A stretch of 64,000 nucleotides of DNA, taken from the NCBI GenBank assembly GCA_001730015.1, contig MDLA01000117.1:47572-111571 (forward strand), written 5' to 3'. Under the pieces are notes generated by a model that saw nothing but the letters and a program-made list of their open reading frames with translations, was not told where the DNA came from and searched no databases. Of the stretch, positions 45,377-54,726 are shown piece by piece (position 1 is the first letter of the stretch; each line of letters starts with the position of its first letter). Source of the stretch: Chromatiales bacterium (ex Bugula neritina AB1). GTDB taxonomy: Bacteria > Pseudomonadota > Gammaproteobacteria > Granulosicoccales > Granulosicoccaceae. Position numbers and translations under genes: made by a program.

Positions 45377-47938
45377 ATGACATTGGCAGACAAACACTGG
45401 TTTCCGTCCGCGTATCGTGTGTTTATAAAATGTAGCTTGCGTTACTGGCTGCAGCACCGTTGGCAGGTGTTACTGATGCTGCTCGGGATGGCGTTGGGTG
45501 TTGCCGTCGTGTTTGCAGTGGAAATTGCCAACTCCAGTGCAAAGCGCGGGTTTTCCCTGTCGCTGGATGCCGTCACCGGTCGCACCACTCATCAGATAAT
45601 TGGCGGCGTTAATGGTCTCGATGAAACGCTGTACACGCGGCTGCGCACGCAGGCGGGTTTCAGACGCAGCGCACCGGTTGTGACGGGTGAGGTAGTGCTG
45701 GCCGGTGAAGCGTTTCAATTGCTGGGGGTCGATCTATTTGCAGAGCCCATGTTTCGTGACGATACAAGCAGCAGCGGTGTTATTGCCGGGCGCGGTCGTG
45801 ACTCGCTCGATCTGTTAAAAGCCGGTTCCGCCTTGCTGGCCGCTCGTACCGCCAAACGGTTGTCGCTGCTCAGTGGAGACAATTTCAGTATTCGTGTTAA
45901 CGGTAACCACCACCATCAGCTACGGTTGATTGATGTACTGGATACAGATCGTCAGGCAGCATTTGAATCGATGATCATGGTAGATATCGCCACTGCCCAG
46001 CGAGTACTCGGGATGTCCGGAAAGCTGTCGCGCATAGATCTGGTGGTCAGCACGGCCGACGGGCTTGCCATGCTGAAGCAGTATTCCCGGCCCTATAATA
46101 TTGTAGAGTCGGAGAGTCGAAACGAGTCACTTCGGCAAATGACCAGCGCATTTCACACCAATCTGCTGGCAATGAGCTTACTGGCATTGCTGGTCGGTGC
46201 CTTTCTTATCTATAACACAGTCACGTTATCGGTGCTGCAGCGACGCCAGTTATTCGGCACCCTGCGTGTCGCCGGGGTTACGCGAAATGAGCTGTTTACT
46301 GCCATTCTGGTTGAAGCCACCCTGCTGGCCATTGCTGGCACACTGCTGGGTCTGTTACTCGGTTGGTTGCTGGGTAGCTCGTTGTTAACGCTTGTCACCC
46401 GCACCATCAACGATCTCTATTTTGCCGTCGACGTCAGGCGGCCTGACGTTAGTTTATCATCAATCGCCATGGCCTTCGGTCTGGGTGTAGCCGCTGCTGT
46501 GATCGCAGCGATCGCACCAGCCGCAGAGGCGGCGGGCAGCCCGCCGGCAACGGTATTGCGGCGCTCTTCTATAGAGAAGCAGACGGGAAAAGCGGTGCCG
46601 GTCCTGTTTATTGCTGGTGTCGGCCTGATACTGTTTGCAGCGATTATTCTCTGGCTGAGTCGATCCAGCCTGTGGGCGGGTTTCGCCGCATTGTTTTTAA
46701 TCGTCGTCGGGTACAGCTTGCTCATACCCGAAATTGTGTTAAAGGTGGCGTCTGCTGTTACCACCAGTAACGGACGGTTGTCTCATGCACTAGGGCCGAT
46801 GGGCCACTATCCGGTCCGCTCGTTAACCGCCAACCTCAGTCGCACGTCAGTAGCTATAGCCGCGTTGGTGGTTGCGGTATCGTCAACTGCCGGTGTCGGG
46901 ATCATGATCAACAGCTTTCGCTATTCGGTAATCGACTGGCTCGGACAAACGCTGACATCCGACGTCTATGTACGCGTGGCAGAATCGCAGCACGCAGTAA
47001 TGCCAGCCGCTTTGAAAAAAGAACTGTCCGCACTGGAAGGAATCACCGGGCTGCGGCTTGCCAGAAACCGTGAGCTTGACCTCAACGGTGTACCGGTGCG
47101 ATTGCTCTCGCTGGAATACAGTGAGGGTTCAAGTCCCGGGTTCAATTTCAAGAGCGTTGCAAATGACCAGTATTTACAACGGTTTCAGACTACAGATGCT
47201 GTTTTCATATCAGAGCCATTTTCCTGGAGATCGGGGCTTTCTTCAGGTGACGATATAACCCTGTATACAGAAAAAGGCAGCAGCCGGTTTTCTATAGAAG
47301 GTGTTGTTACCGACTACAGCGCGGGCAAGGGATTGATCGTCATGAATTATCGTACTTATCAACGCCATTGGAATGATTCCTCGTTTTCTTCAATCGGAAT
47401 TCAGCTCGAAGAAGATATAGAAATTGATCAATTCAAGCAATCGCTCCGAAGCACGCTATCACGCTACCCGATGGAATTTTCGCTTCGCTCCAATCGTGAG
47501 ATACGCGAGGTATCACTCACCATTTTCGACCGGACATTCGCTATAACTCACGTCTTGCGGTTGCTGACTGTTGGTGTCGCATTCGTGGGTATCCTGAGTG
47601 CATTGCTTGCGCTTGCACTGGAGAGAAGACGCGAATTCGCGGTGTTGCGGGCGCTGGGCCTTACCCCCGCGGAGCTTAGCAAGCTGTTGTTTGTTCAATC
47701 CGGCCTGATGGGGCTGGTTGCCGGGGTGCTGGCTCTACCGCTGGGTTACCTGATGTCGCGGATACTGGTAGATATTATCAATGTCCGGTCTTTCGGATGG
47801 AGTATGGATTTCCATGTGCCGGCAATCGTGTTACTGCAAACCGTTGCGCTGGCCGTTGTCGCGGCACTGATTGCCGGTATTTATCCATCGATTATGCTAA
47901 GCCGCCTGTCGGCTGCGGGGACGTTGCGGAATCTATGA
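45377..47938 (+). CDS. ABC transporter permease, FtsX/LolC-E-like (fused, 853 aa)
   Basis: 853 residues with an N-terminal membrane helix (WQVLLMLLGMALGVAVVFAVEIA), a periplasmic MacB-like core, three FtsX helices near 265-385, further helices near 410-470, a second periplasmic part and three C-terminal helices (HVLRLLTVGVAFVGILSALLALALERR-FAVLRALGLT). Two FtsX repeats in one chain is the usual form for this COG0577 subgroup. It is downstream of the LolD-like ATPase, and the AttH-like lipoprotein gene starts at its stop codon (ATGA overlap). Probable role: extraction or trafficking of an envelope molecule; substrate unknown. Confidence 0.88.
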   Translation: MTLADKHWFPSAYRVFIKCSLRYWLQHRWQVLLMLLGMALGVAVVFAVEIANSSAKRGFSLSLDAVTGRTTHQIIGGVNGLDETLYTRLRTQAGFRRSAPVVTGEVVLAGEAFQLLGVDLFAEPMFRDDTSSSGVIAGRGRDSLDLLKAGSALLAARTAKRLSLLSGDNFSIRVNGNHHHQLRLIDVLDTDRQAAFESMIMVDIATAQRVLGMSGKLSRIDLVVSTADGLAMLKQYSRPYNIVESESRNESLRQMTSAFHTNLLAMSLLALLVGAFLIYNTVTLSVLQRRQLFGTLRVAGVTRNELFTAILVEATLLAIAGTLLGLLLGWLLGSSLLTLVTRTINDLYFAVDVRRPDVSLSSIAMAFGLGVAAAVIAAIAPAAEAAGSPPATVLRRSSIEKQTGKAVPVLFIAGVGLILFAAIILWLSRSSLWAGFAALFLIVVGYSLLIPEIVLKVASAVTTSNGRLSHALGPMGHYPVRSLTANLSRTSVAIAALVVAVSSTAGVGIMINSFRYSVIDWLGQTLTSDVYVRVAESQHAVMPAALKKELSALEGITGLRLARNRELDLNGVPVRLLSLEYSEGSSPGFNFKSVANDQYLQRFQTTDAVFISEPFSWRSGLSSGDDITLYTEKGSSRFSIEGVVTDYSAGKGLIVMNYRTYQRHWNDSSFSSIGIQLEEDIEIDQFKQSLRSTLSRYPMEFSLRSNREIREVSLTIFDRTFAITHVLRLLTVGVAFVGILSALLALALERRREFAVLRALGLTPAELSKLLFVQSGLMGLVAGVLALPLGYLMSRILVDIINVRSFGWSMDFHVPAIVLLQTVALAVVAALIAGIYPSIMLSRLSAAGTLRNL

Positions 47939-49125
47939 ACCGAAGTCTCTCTATCTGCCTGAACCGCTTGCTTAATTGTTTTCTTTTGCTGGTGCTGCTA
48001 GCGGGATTGTCTGCTTGCGGTAACACTGCTGATCAAAACTCAGGTGAAGAATCAAGAGCTATCAGTTTGCACACTGAGCTCGGCGGCAGCGCCGAAGGAT
48101 TCAAGCGAGCCTGTGAGCCCCGTCAATTCAGTTTTCCAGAAGATCACGGGCCTCATGTCGGTTTTCGCAATGAGTGGTGGTATATCACCGGGAACGTCAC
48201 GAGTGAGCAATCGCAGGTGCTCGGGTTTCATGCGACATTCTTTCGTATCGCCAATGAAGCTGATGAAACCACTATAGAATCGGCTATCGATGAAAACTCA
48301 GCACCATCCAGCTGGGCGGCCAGCCAATTCTATATGGCACATTTTGCTATAAGCTCTACAGATAGTGATCAGGTCAGAGCGCATGAGCGATTCGCTCGCG
48401 CGGCCGCCGGGCTAGCCGGCGCACAGACCGAGCCCGTTCGTGTCTGGCTTGACGACTGGTCACTAACCGAAACGCAGCGCAGCACGGCGCATAAACCCGA
48501 GTGGTTGTTGCAGCTTGAAGAGGCAGATGATCAGCTGGAGCTACTACTGACCGCGCAGAAACCCGTTATTTTACAGGGTGACAGCGGCTATAGTCAGAAG
48601 AGTCACGATCCCTGCAACGCATCGTACTATTATTCTGTTACCCGAATGACAGCCGCAGGAGAGGTTCGCGTCGCGGGGGCGCAACATAACGTCAGCGGTA
48701 CGGCCTGGCTTGATCGGGAGTGGAGCAGCAGTGCGCTAAGCGAGAATCAACAGGGTTGGGACTGGTTCGCGCTGCAGTTGAGTGATGGCCGGGACCTCAT
48801 GTACTACCAGTTGCGCAGCAGGAACGGTGGCCGGGATCCACAAAGCTATGCTGTTGAGGTTGGCAGAGAAGGGGAGAAACGTATTCTGCCGCTGAATCAG
48901 ATAACCCTTGAGGTGACCAGATGGTGGAAAAGTGATAGTGGCAGCAACTACCCGGTTGCCGGTGTATTGCGCCGTGCTGATACCGGTGAGGTCATACACT
49001 ATAAGCCGTTGATCGACAATCAGGAATTATCACTGACAATACAGTATTGGGAGGGTGCAATTCAGCTTACAAATGGCGACGGTGAGCCCATCGGAACCGG
49101 CTACCTGGAATTGACCGGATACTAA
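47935..49125 (+). CDS. AttH/CrtC-like lipocalin-domain lipoprotein
   Basis: 396 residues from the ATG that overlaps the permease stop codon (ATGA). Lipoprotein signal with lipobox LSAC (LLLVLLAGLSAC-GNTAD). The domain begins FPEDHGPHVGFRNEWWYITGNV, with FHATFFR, FYMAHFAISS, GTAWLDREWSSS and GWDWFALQLSDGRDLMYYQLR, the COG5621 predicted hydrolase/carotenoid 1,2-hydratase-like family. These are regularly encoded with LolD- and FtsX-type ABC genes, as here. Enzymatic activity is not proven; a lipid- or carotenoid-binding lipocalin role is possible. Confidence 0.88.
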   Translation: MNRSLSICLNRLLNCFLLLVLLAGLSACGNTADQNSGEESRAISLHTELGGSAEGFKRACEPRQFSFPEDHGPHVGFRNEWWYITGNVTSEQSQVLGFHATFFRIANEADETTIESAIDENSAPSSWAASQFYMAHFAISSTDSDQVRAHERFARAAAGLAGAQTEPVRVWLDDWSLTETQRSTAHKPEWLLQLEEADDQLELLLTAQKPVILQGDSGYSQKSHDPCNASYYYSVTRMTAAGEVRVAGAQHNVSGTAWLDREWSSSALSENQQGWDWFALQLSDGRDLMYYQLRSRNGGRDPQSYAVEVGREGEKRILPLNQITLEVTRWWKSDSGSNYPVAGVLRRADTGEVIHYKPLIDNQELSLTIQYWEGAIQLTNGDGEPIGTGYLELTGY

Positions 49126-49171
49126 TTAATTTAAACCATCTACGAGAATTCTTCTATAGAGGCTTATCTAT

Positions 49172-49356
49172 CCCCTGGTGTGGTAAAAATTCCGGCCCGG
49201 AACCGCTGCGCTGCTTCTATAGCAGCATCCAAGGCGTTGTACTCGTTTTTCCTGAATATCACTTAGCATGGCGAGGCTCAATCCAGTAAAACTCCGTGCA
49301 GCACCTTTTATACCGCTCTATAAGCGCCTGGACTCGAAATTTTATGCAACACCAGC
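49172..49356 (-). repeat. Family-1 palindromic element, copy 3 (185 bp)
   Basis: Starts CCCCTGGTGTGGTAAAAATTCCGG and ends GAAATTTTATGCAACACCAG. Same orientation as copy 1, with several substitutions; the outer TTAA pair is lost. It fills most of the gap between two convergent genes. Confidence 0.82.
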
Positions 49357-49389
49357 GTATAAAAAGATGATTAACAGACTGAATCCAGT

Positions 49390-51102
49390 TCAATCAGCCT
49401 GATACACCCGGTGTCCGCCTACAAACGTCATCAGCACCTTTGCTTCACTGATTTCATGATGCTCGACGTCAAAGATATTTCGGTCCAGCACAACAAAATC
49501 TGCGAACTTGCCGGCTTCCAGAGAACCAGTGGTATTATCGTGTCCGAGTGCGAACGCTGCATCGAGGGTAACGAGCCGTATTGCAGTCTCCAGACTGTCT
49601 ATATTGTGGCTGGCGCGAGTGAGCGCGTTTTCAATAATGCCCAGTGGAGACAGCGGATCCGCATCCCAGTCACTTGACAGAGTAACAGACGCGCCGCCTT
49701 CCAGTAGGGTATTTACAGGTAGTAAATCGTAGGCACGATCACCAATGAATTCAGCTAAATAGTGGTGATAGTCGATGTCGGTGGAATCGGCACCGACCTG
49801 AAAATCTGCAATAACACCCAGTGAACGAAAACGCGGAATATCGTCAGGATGCACCAGATACGTGTGTGTAGTTCGGTGCCGGCGAGCGCGAATAGCATCG
49901 GCCGATCCGTTGATATTTTCTATACTGTCCAGCGCTTCCCTGGTAGCTCTGTCGCCAATTACATGAAAGTGCATTCTATAACCGATATCATGCAATGCCT
50001 GTACGTACTGATGCAGTTTTTCCGTTTGAAAATAGTTAAAGCCGCTCGGATAGTTTTCATCTACCGGCAGGTGATAGGGGGAAATCATGGCGGCTGTACC
50101 CAGATCAAGAATGCCGTCCAGGTAAATTTTCGCGGTATCAAAACGCAGCCAGTCGTCCGGGTTGTTGTCAAAGCGTTTACGTAATTGTGTCAGTTGCATG
50201 CCCTTATCGAGTGCCGGGTATAAATAAAGTGAGTTGGCTGCCCGAACACTGAGGGTGCCTTCGTCTGCAGCACGTTGCCAGGCTGCATCGTGATTCTGCA
50301 TCCAGTAACCTCCTGCGTCACTCACTGTAGTAATACCGTTTTCGGCCAGCGTCTGCAGTGCGCTCAGTAGTCCGTTATAGATTGCTTCTGAGTCAGGTGC
50401 TGCTGCGTTGCGCACTAGCTGCTGGGCGTCTTCAAGAAGCAGGCCGGTTAGCGCCTTGCTGCGGGGATTTCTATGAATAATACCTCCCTGAGGGTCCGGC
50501 GTGTTCTGGTTAATTTCGGCGGCGCGAAGTCCGGCGCTATTTGTCCATACCGCGTGACCCAGATCATCGAGTATAATGACAGGCCGGTCAGCAACAGCGC
50601 GGTCCAGTACGTCTATAGGAAGCTCGCGGGTATTGCGCAGCTCAAATAAAGAAACACCGGCGGCACGTACCCATGAGCTATCTGCCTGCTCGACCGCACA
50701 TTCTTTAATCAGGGTTTCATAGGTGCTGAGGTCTGCAGTTGCCGGCAGCAGGCAGAGTGATTCATTGATTCCTGCCTCGGGTACGTGCACGTGCGTATCC
50801 TGAAACCCCGGAAGAATCATCTGTCCGTTCAAATCGATAATGGTAGAGTCCGATCCGTAGCGCTCAGTTAATGTAGTCTCACTGCCAATAGCGAGTATGG
50901 TGCCATCAGCATCGTAGACAAATGCTTCAGCCCAGGGTTTTTCAGGTGCCAGGGTATAGATTTCTGCATTGATTACCAGCGTCTGAGCAGGTAATTCGAT
51001 AAAGCTCTGTGCTTTAGTTGTTGTCAGGCTGGTGAGCACCACAATTCCAGTGATCGCGAGTGTCAGTAAGAGAAGACGGCTTATTAAAGGCTTTCGGGTC
51101 AT
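49390..51102 (-). CDS. YtcJ-like exported amidohydrolase
   Basis: 570 residues with an N-terminal signal or anchor (LLLLTLAITGIVVLTSLTTTKAQS). Amidohydrolase metal ligands: HxH in FQDTHVHVPEAG, Lys in AKIYLDGILDLGTAAM, His in HFHVIGDRA, His in THTYLVHPDDIPRF and Asp in SSDWDADPLSPLG. This is the YtcJ subfamily of zinc-type deacetylase/amidase proteins. Substrate unknown. Monocistronic, convergent with the AttH-like gene. Confidence 0.9.
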   Translation of the reverse strand: MTRKPLISRLLLLTLAITGIVVLTSLTTTKAQSFIELPAQTLVINAEIYTLAPEKPWAEAFVYDADGTILAIGSETTLTERYGSDSTIIDLNGQMILPGFQDTHVHVPEAGINESLCLLPATADLSTYETLIKECAVEQADSSWVRAAGVSLFELRNTRELPIDVLDRAVADRPVIILDDLGHAVWTNSAGLRAAEINQNTPDPQGGIIHRNPRSKALTGLLLEDAQQLVRNAAAPDSEAIYNGLLSALQTLAENGITTVSDAGGYWMQNHDAAWQRAADEGTLSVRAANSLYLYPALDKGMQLTQLRKRFDNNPDDWLRFDTAKIYLDGILDLGTAAMISPYHLPVDENYPSGFNYFQTEKLHQYVQALHDIGYRMHFHVIGDRATREALDSIENINGSADAIRARRHRTTHTYLVHPDDIPRFRSLGVIADFQVGADSTDIDYHHYLAEFIGDRAYDLLPVNTLLEGGASVTLSSDWDADPLSPLGIIENALTRASHNIDSLETAIRLVTLDAAFALGHDNTTGSLEAGKFADFVVLDRNIFDVEHHEISEAKVLMTFVGGHRVYQAD

Positions 51103-51225
51103 TGGTTCAGATACCTTGATGGTGTAACAACTGGCTTGTAATTACTGGCAATCCCTATTTATACCAGTACGGCGAATTGCCTCGATTGGCTGTTAACTCG
51201 GTTGGCTGTTAAAGGGTGTATTTTT

Positions 51226-51696
51226 GTGTCTATTGAACCGTTTATAAAATGCAGTAGGATAACTGCGTCTCTGGAATTTTATACCGGTATTCTCGATTTC
51301 ACCATAATTCAGACCCGTGATCCTGATCCGCAGGCTTTTCTATCTAACCCACATTATTCACGGGATTGACGGAATCTCACTTGATCATTGTTTCCACAGA
51401 GAATGTTCTCTCTTGCGACTAACAGTAAATATGCATTTGTTTCGCGTGGAGAAGGTCGGGTACATTGATCAGAGCACGGTGCAGGTGGCGAATTTGGCCA
51501 GGTGATCTGCATTCGGGCTGATAACATCGACGAAATATTCCAGGCACTGGTCGCCAACGGGCTGAAAACAACGGAGTCACAGACGCTGCCGGGGTTGACG
51601 ATGGGGTTGGTGAATCAAACCTGGGCAATGCGGGAATTTCCGGTCCGGGACCCCGATGGTAGCCGTTTAACATTCGGGCAGTGCCTTATGGATTGA
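51226..51696 (+). pseudogene. VOC/glyoxalase-fold protein gene, disrupted by a repeat insertion
   Basis: The frame starting at GTG 51226 encodes SIEPFIKCSRITASLEFYTGILDF...DPDPQAFLS, the first half of a VOC protein. It is then interrupted at 51345 by a partial family-2 repeat and stops within it (TGA). The same frame resumes after the repeat with AFVSRGEGRVH, an in-frame TGA at 51466-51468 and SEHGAGGEFGQVICIRADNIDEIFQAL...REFPVRDPDGSRLTFGQCLMD, the second half of the domain. Removing the repeat and reading the TGA as Leu would give one ordinary VOC protein of about 125 residues. Confidence 0.8.
51345..51432 (+). repeat. Family-2 palindromic element, copy C (left half only, about 88 bp)
   Basis: TAACCCACATTATTCACGGG at its left, then GGAATCTCACTTGATCATTG...CCACAGAGAATGTTCTCTC and CAGTAAATAT. 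It matches the first half of copies A and B and stops just before their TCGACGCGAGAAG segment. It lies inside the VOC reading frame. Confidence 0.8.
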
Positions 51697-51736
51697 GCGG
51701 CATCGTACCAGCATGGGAAACCTGGCCTGGGGGAAC

Positions 51737-52135
51737 CTAGCCCGAAAAAAGCAGCCAGATCAGCCAGAGTATATTAAAAACGGCCATTGCGATAATTGAA
51801 ACAAAGGTCAGCTGCATAGCGAGAACGCGGACGCTTAGGGCGTCGTCTTCCTTCAAGCCGACAGGGTGCAGAATGCGACCGGCAACAAAAGCCCCGGCCA
51901 GTAGCAGGCATAGAAACCACGGGGCACCGTTGAGTTCCAGGCAGCCCAGCAGAATCATTGCGAGTGGCGCATATTCGGTTAAATTTGCCTGAGTTCTTAT
52001 TGCTCTAAGTAATTCCTGATTGCCACCATCGCCCACACTGATCTTATGTTTGCGGCGGAAGTTAACCACTCTGAAAGACAGAAAGATATGGAGCAGGCAA
52101 AGAATGCTGGTGGACAGGGCGGTAATGATGAGCAT
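51737..52135 (-). CDS. MAPEG-family membrane protein
   Basis: 132 residues with four hydrophobic segments. RVVNFRRKHKISVGDGGNQELLRAIRTQANLTEYAPLAMILL is the MAPEG signature region (glutathione S-transferase-like membrane proteins), and GRILHPVGL matches the third-helix start. It could detoxify or modify lipids with glutathione. It is 42 bases downstream of the ABC ATPase gene on the same strand and may be co-transcribed. Confidence 0.9.
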   Translation of the reverse strand: MLIITALSTSILCLLHIFLSFRVVNFRRKHKISVGDGGNQELLRAIRTQANLTEYAPLAMILLGCLELNGAPWFLCLLLAGAFVAGRILHPVGLKEDDALSVRVLAMQLTFVSIIAMAVFNILWLIWLLFSG

Positions 52136-52177
52136 GTTATTTCCTCGAAGAAATTTTGTTCTATTGTGACAAGGATC

Positions 52178-52909
52178 CTACAGAACGCGGGAGAGAAACT
52201 CGCGTGTTCTGCTTTCCGCAGGCGCAGAAAAGATAACATCGGGTGGTCCGGATTCAATCAGGCGGCCGCCATCAAGAAAGCACACGCGGTCTGCAATTTC
52301 ACGTGCGAAAGCCATTTCGTGTGTAGCCAGTAACATAGTCATATTCTCTGACTTCAAGGTTCTAACCACATCCAGTACTTCGCCGATAAGTTCCGGGTCC
52401 AGTGCCGAGGTAATTTCATCAAGCAGCAGCAACTCTGGTTGCATGGCGAGTGTGCGCACAATGGCAACACGTTGTTGCTGCCCGCCCGATAGATGATCAG
52501 GAAAAGCGCGGGCTTTTGATTCCAGGCCGAACCGTTGCAGTAGTGTCATTGCCAGAAGCTCTGTCTCACTTCGGTTTTTCTTAAGCACTTTGCGCGGCGC
52601 CAGCGTAATGTTGTCGAGCACATCAAGATGCGGGAACAGATTAAAGCTCTGAAAAACAAGACCAATGCGCTGGCGAATCGGGTCAGGTTCGAGAGAGGGT
52701 TCCGCAATATCAAAATCGTCGAGAAGAATCTGGCCGTTATCGATAGACTCGAGCAGGTTTATGCAGCGCAGGAGCGTAGACTTACCAGAGCCCGATGCGC
52801 CTATCAGACAGATCAGTTCACCTTCGGCGACATCCAGAGAAAAATCCTCCAGCACGGTAATCGGCCCGAAACGCTTGGTGAGCGAACGCAGTGCCAGCTT
52901 GACTGTCAT
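52178..52909 (-). CDS. Polar amino acid ABC transporter, ATP-binding protein
   Basis: 243 residues. Walker A GASGSGKST, Q-loop FQSFNLFPH, signature LSGGQQQRVAIVRTLA, Walker B LLLLDEITSALDPEL, switch His in LATHEMAFA. HisP/GlnQ-type; it powers the permease encoded immediately upstream (4-base overlap). The order is binding protein, permease, ATPase. Confidence 0.93.
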   Translation of the reverse strand: MTVKLALRSLTKRFGPITVLEDFSLDVAEGELICLIGASGSGKSTLLRCINLLESIDNGQILLDDFDIAEPSLEPDPIRQRIGLVFQSFNLFPHLDVLDNITLAPRKVLKKNRSETELLAMTLLQRFGLESKARAFPDHLSGGQQQRVAIVRTLAMQPELLLLDEITSALDPELIGEVLDVVRTLKSENMTMLLATHEMAFAREIADRVCFLDGGRLIESGPPDVIFSAPAESRTREFLSRVL

Positions 52910-53727
52910 GCAAGGCGCTCTCTGCGTTGCTTTGCCAGCAGGTAGTCGGCATAGCGCGTGATTGGAATGGTCACCCCCAGAAATATAATGGCAGCACCCA
53001 CATAGGGAGTGAAGTTGGCCATCAGGGATTTATACACGTTGGCCTGTCGCAGCACTTCAATGGGGCCAATGAATGAAAGCAACGCCACATCTTTTAATAG
53101 CGCAATAACAAAATTCATTAATGCTGGTACCTGGCGGCGAATGGCTTGTGGCAGAATTACGTAGCGCAATGTCATTGATTCACTCATGCCAAGGGAGCGC
53201 GATGCAGCAGACTGGCTGCTGTGCACCGATTCAATACCAGCTCGAAAAACTTCGGCAACATAAGCCGAGTAACCCAGCACCAGAGCCACAGTTCCCCAGA
53301 TATAGGGCGAATTGTAAGGGCGAGGTAACCCCAGCCCGGGAATACCAAAGCCAATCAGATAGATCAGCAGGATCACCGGTACACCACGCAGCACATCAGT
53401 ATAGAGTGCACCGAAGAGCCGAAGCGGGAACAGCGCCGGCCGGCGCGTATTGCGTGCCAGCGCAATAGCCAGAGACAGTACAAATATCAGCGGTGCCGAC
53501 CACAAAAAAATTTTCAGATCGACAACAAAAGCGCTGAGCAATTTAGGAAATGTTTTCTGTAATATTTCCAAGTTGAAAAAACTGGTTTTAACTGCAGACC
53601 ATCCGGGAGCCAACGGAACAAGCGTATATAGCGCCGCAAATACGGTCAGCAAAGAGGCACCGGAGATAATAAGGCTGCGCCGTCTGATTTGACGGTCGTA
53701 GCGCTGTCTGCGGGTGAGATTGGCCAC
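52906..53727 (-). CDS. Polar amino acid ABC transporter, permease
   Basis: 273 residues with about five to six membrane segments and the EAA-type loop YVAEVFRAGIESVHSSQSAASRSLGMSESMTLRYVILPQAIR, diagnostic for HisMQ-type permeases. It overlaps the ATPase gene by 4 bases and lies 37 bases downstream of the binding-protein gene. It forms the membrane channel of the amino acid importer. Confidence 0.92.
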   Translation of the reverse strand: MANLTRRQRYDRQIRRRSLIISGASLLTVFAALYTLVPLAPGWSAVKTSFFNLEILQKTFPKLLSAFVVDLKIFLWSAPLIFVLSLAIALARNTRRPALFPLRLFGALYTDVLRGVPVILLIYLIGFGIPGLGLPRPYNSPYIWGTVALVLGYSAYVAEVFRAGIESVHSSQSAASRSLGMSESMTLRYVILPQAIRRQVPALMNFVIALLKDVALLSFIGPIEVLRQANVYKSLMANFTPYVGAAIIFLGVTIPITRYADYLLAKQRRERLA

Positions 53728-53764
53728 AAATCGGTGGTTAGTTGCTTCGTTTTATAGATAGATA

Positions 53765-54601
53765 CTAGTTGGCCAGATCTATAACCGGAACGCCTGCGCC
53801 ATCGCCAAGCCAGGTCGATTCAATCTCACTGAGCGTATTGTCACCACGAATTTTTTCTATAGCCTCGTCCACACATGATTTCAGCGGATTGCCCTCGGCC
53901 ATCAGCAATCCGAAGTTGTCCGGCTCTATGGACGCTTCAACCGGAAACTGGCCGAGTATTTTGCCGCCATCAATTTGTACTGCAGTGGCAAAAAGTGCTG
54001 ATGGCAAGTCAAATACCAGCGCGTCAATCTGATTCGCAGAGATCGCAGCAATCACATCGGCGTTATCATCGTATATGAGAAGGTCCTGCTCAGGTTTCAG
54101 CACCTCGCTGAGGAAGGTTTGGCTGGTAGTGCCTGCAGCGGCACCGAACCGCAATTTGCGCAGAGCCGAGCCGGTGGGTTCTGTAGTTTCAGCGCTGCTG
54201 CCGGATTTCACCACCACAGCAACCGCCGTCGTGTAATAGGGTTCGGAGAAATCGATTACTTTATCGCGGTCACTGTTTATTGAATACTGCTGTATATTAA
54301 AGTCGAAGTCTTTTACGCCGGGCTGAATAGCCTCGTCGAACGAGGTGCGAACCCAATCGACAGCGTCGGATTTGAATCCCATTGCTGCTGCTACCGCGTA
54401 GGCGGTCGCGGCTTCAAAGCCTTTGCCGCTGGCCGGGTCATCGTCCATTACCCACGGTGCATAGGCCGGGTTACCTGTTGCAATGGTCAACCGCCCTTCA
54501 GTTAGTGTTTTTCCAGCAGCGCAGTCTTGCGCATACACCGGGCTAGCAATTAGAGTGCAGCCGAACAGCAGGCTGAAAAAAGGCAGGTAAGAGAATTTCA
54601 T
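53765..54601 (-). CDS. Polar amino acid ABC transporter, periplasmic binding protein
   Basis: 278 residues with a signal peptide (FLPFFSLLFGCTLIASPVYA approximately). SBP family 3 fold: LTIATGNPAYAPWVMDD, GFEAATAYAVAAAMGF, DFNIQQYSINSDRDKVIDFSEPYY, DALVFDLPSALF and NPLKSCVDEAIEKIR. It delivers an amino acid or opine-like substrate to the permease; the substrate is not clear. First gene of the minus-strand operon. Confidence 0.92.
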   Translation of the reverse strand: MKFSYLPFFSLLFGCTLIASPVYAQDCAAGKTLTEGRLTIATGNPAYAPWVMDDDPASGKGFEAATAYAVAAAMGFKSDAVDWVRTSFDEAIQPGVKDFDFNIQQYSINSDRDKVIDFSEPYYTTAVAVVVKSGSSAETTEPTGSALRKLRFGAAAGTTSQTFLSEVLKPEQDLLIYDDNADVIAAISANQIDALVFDLPSALFATAVQIDGGKILGQFPVEASIEPDNFGLLMAEGNPLKSCVDEAIEKIRGDNTLSEIESTWLGDGAGVPVIDLAN

Positions 54602-54726
54602 TATCGGTACCGTATTTGATTTGCTTCAGATTAAGGCGCACTTTCCCGAAATGCAAGGCTGTGCCTTCGATGAATCAGGGATGGCGCGCATTCGGCTTCA
54701 GCTGCTGTCGAGGGGCAGCTGTTGGC

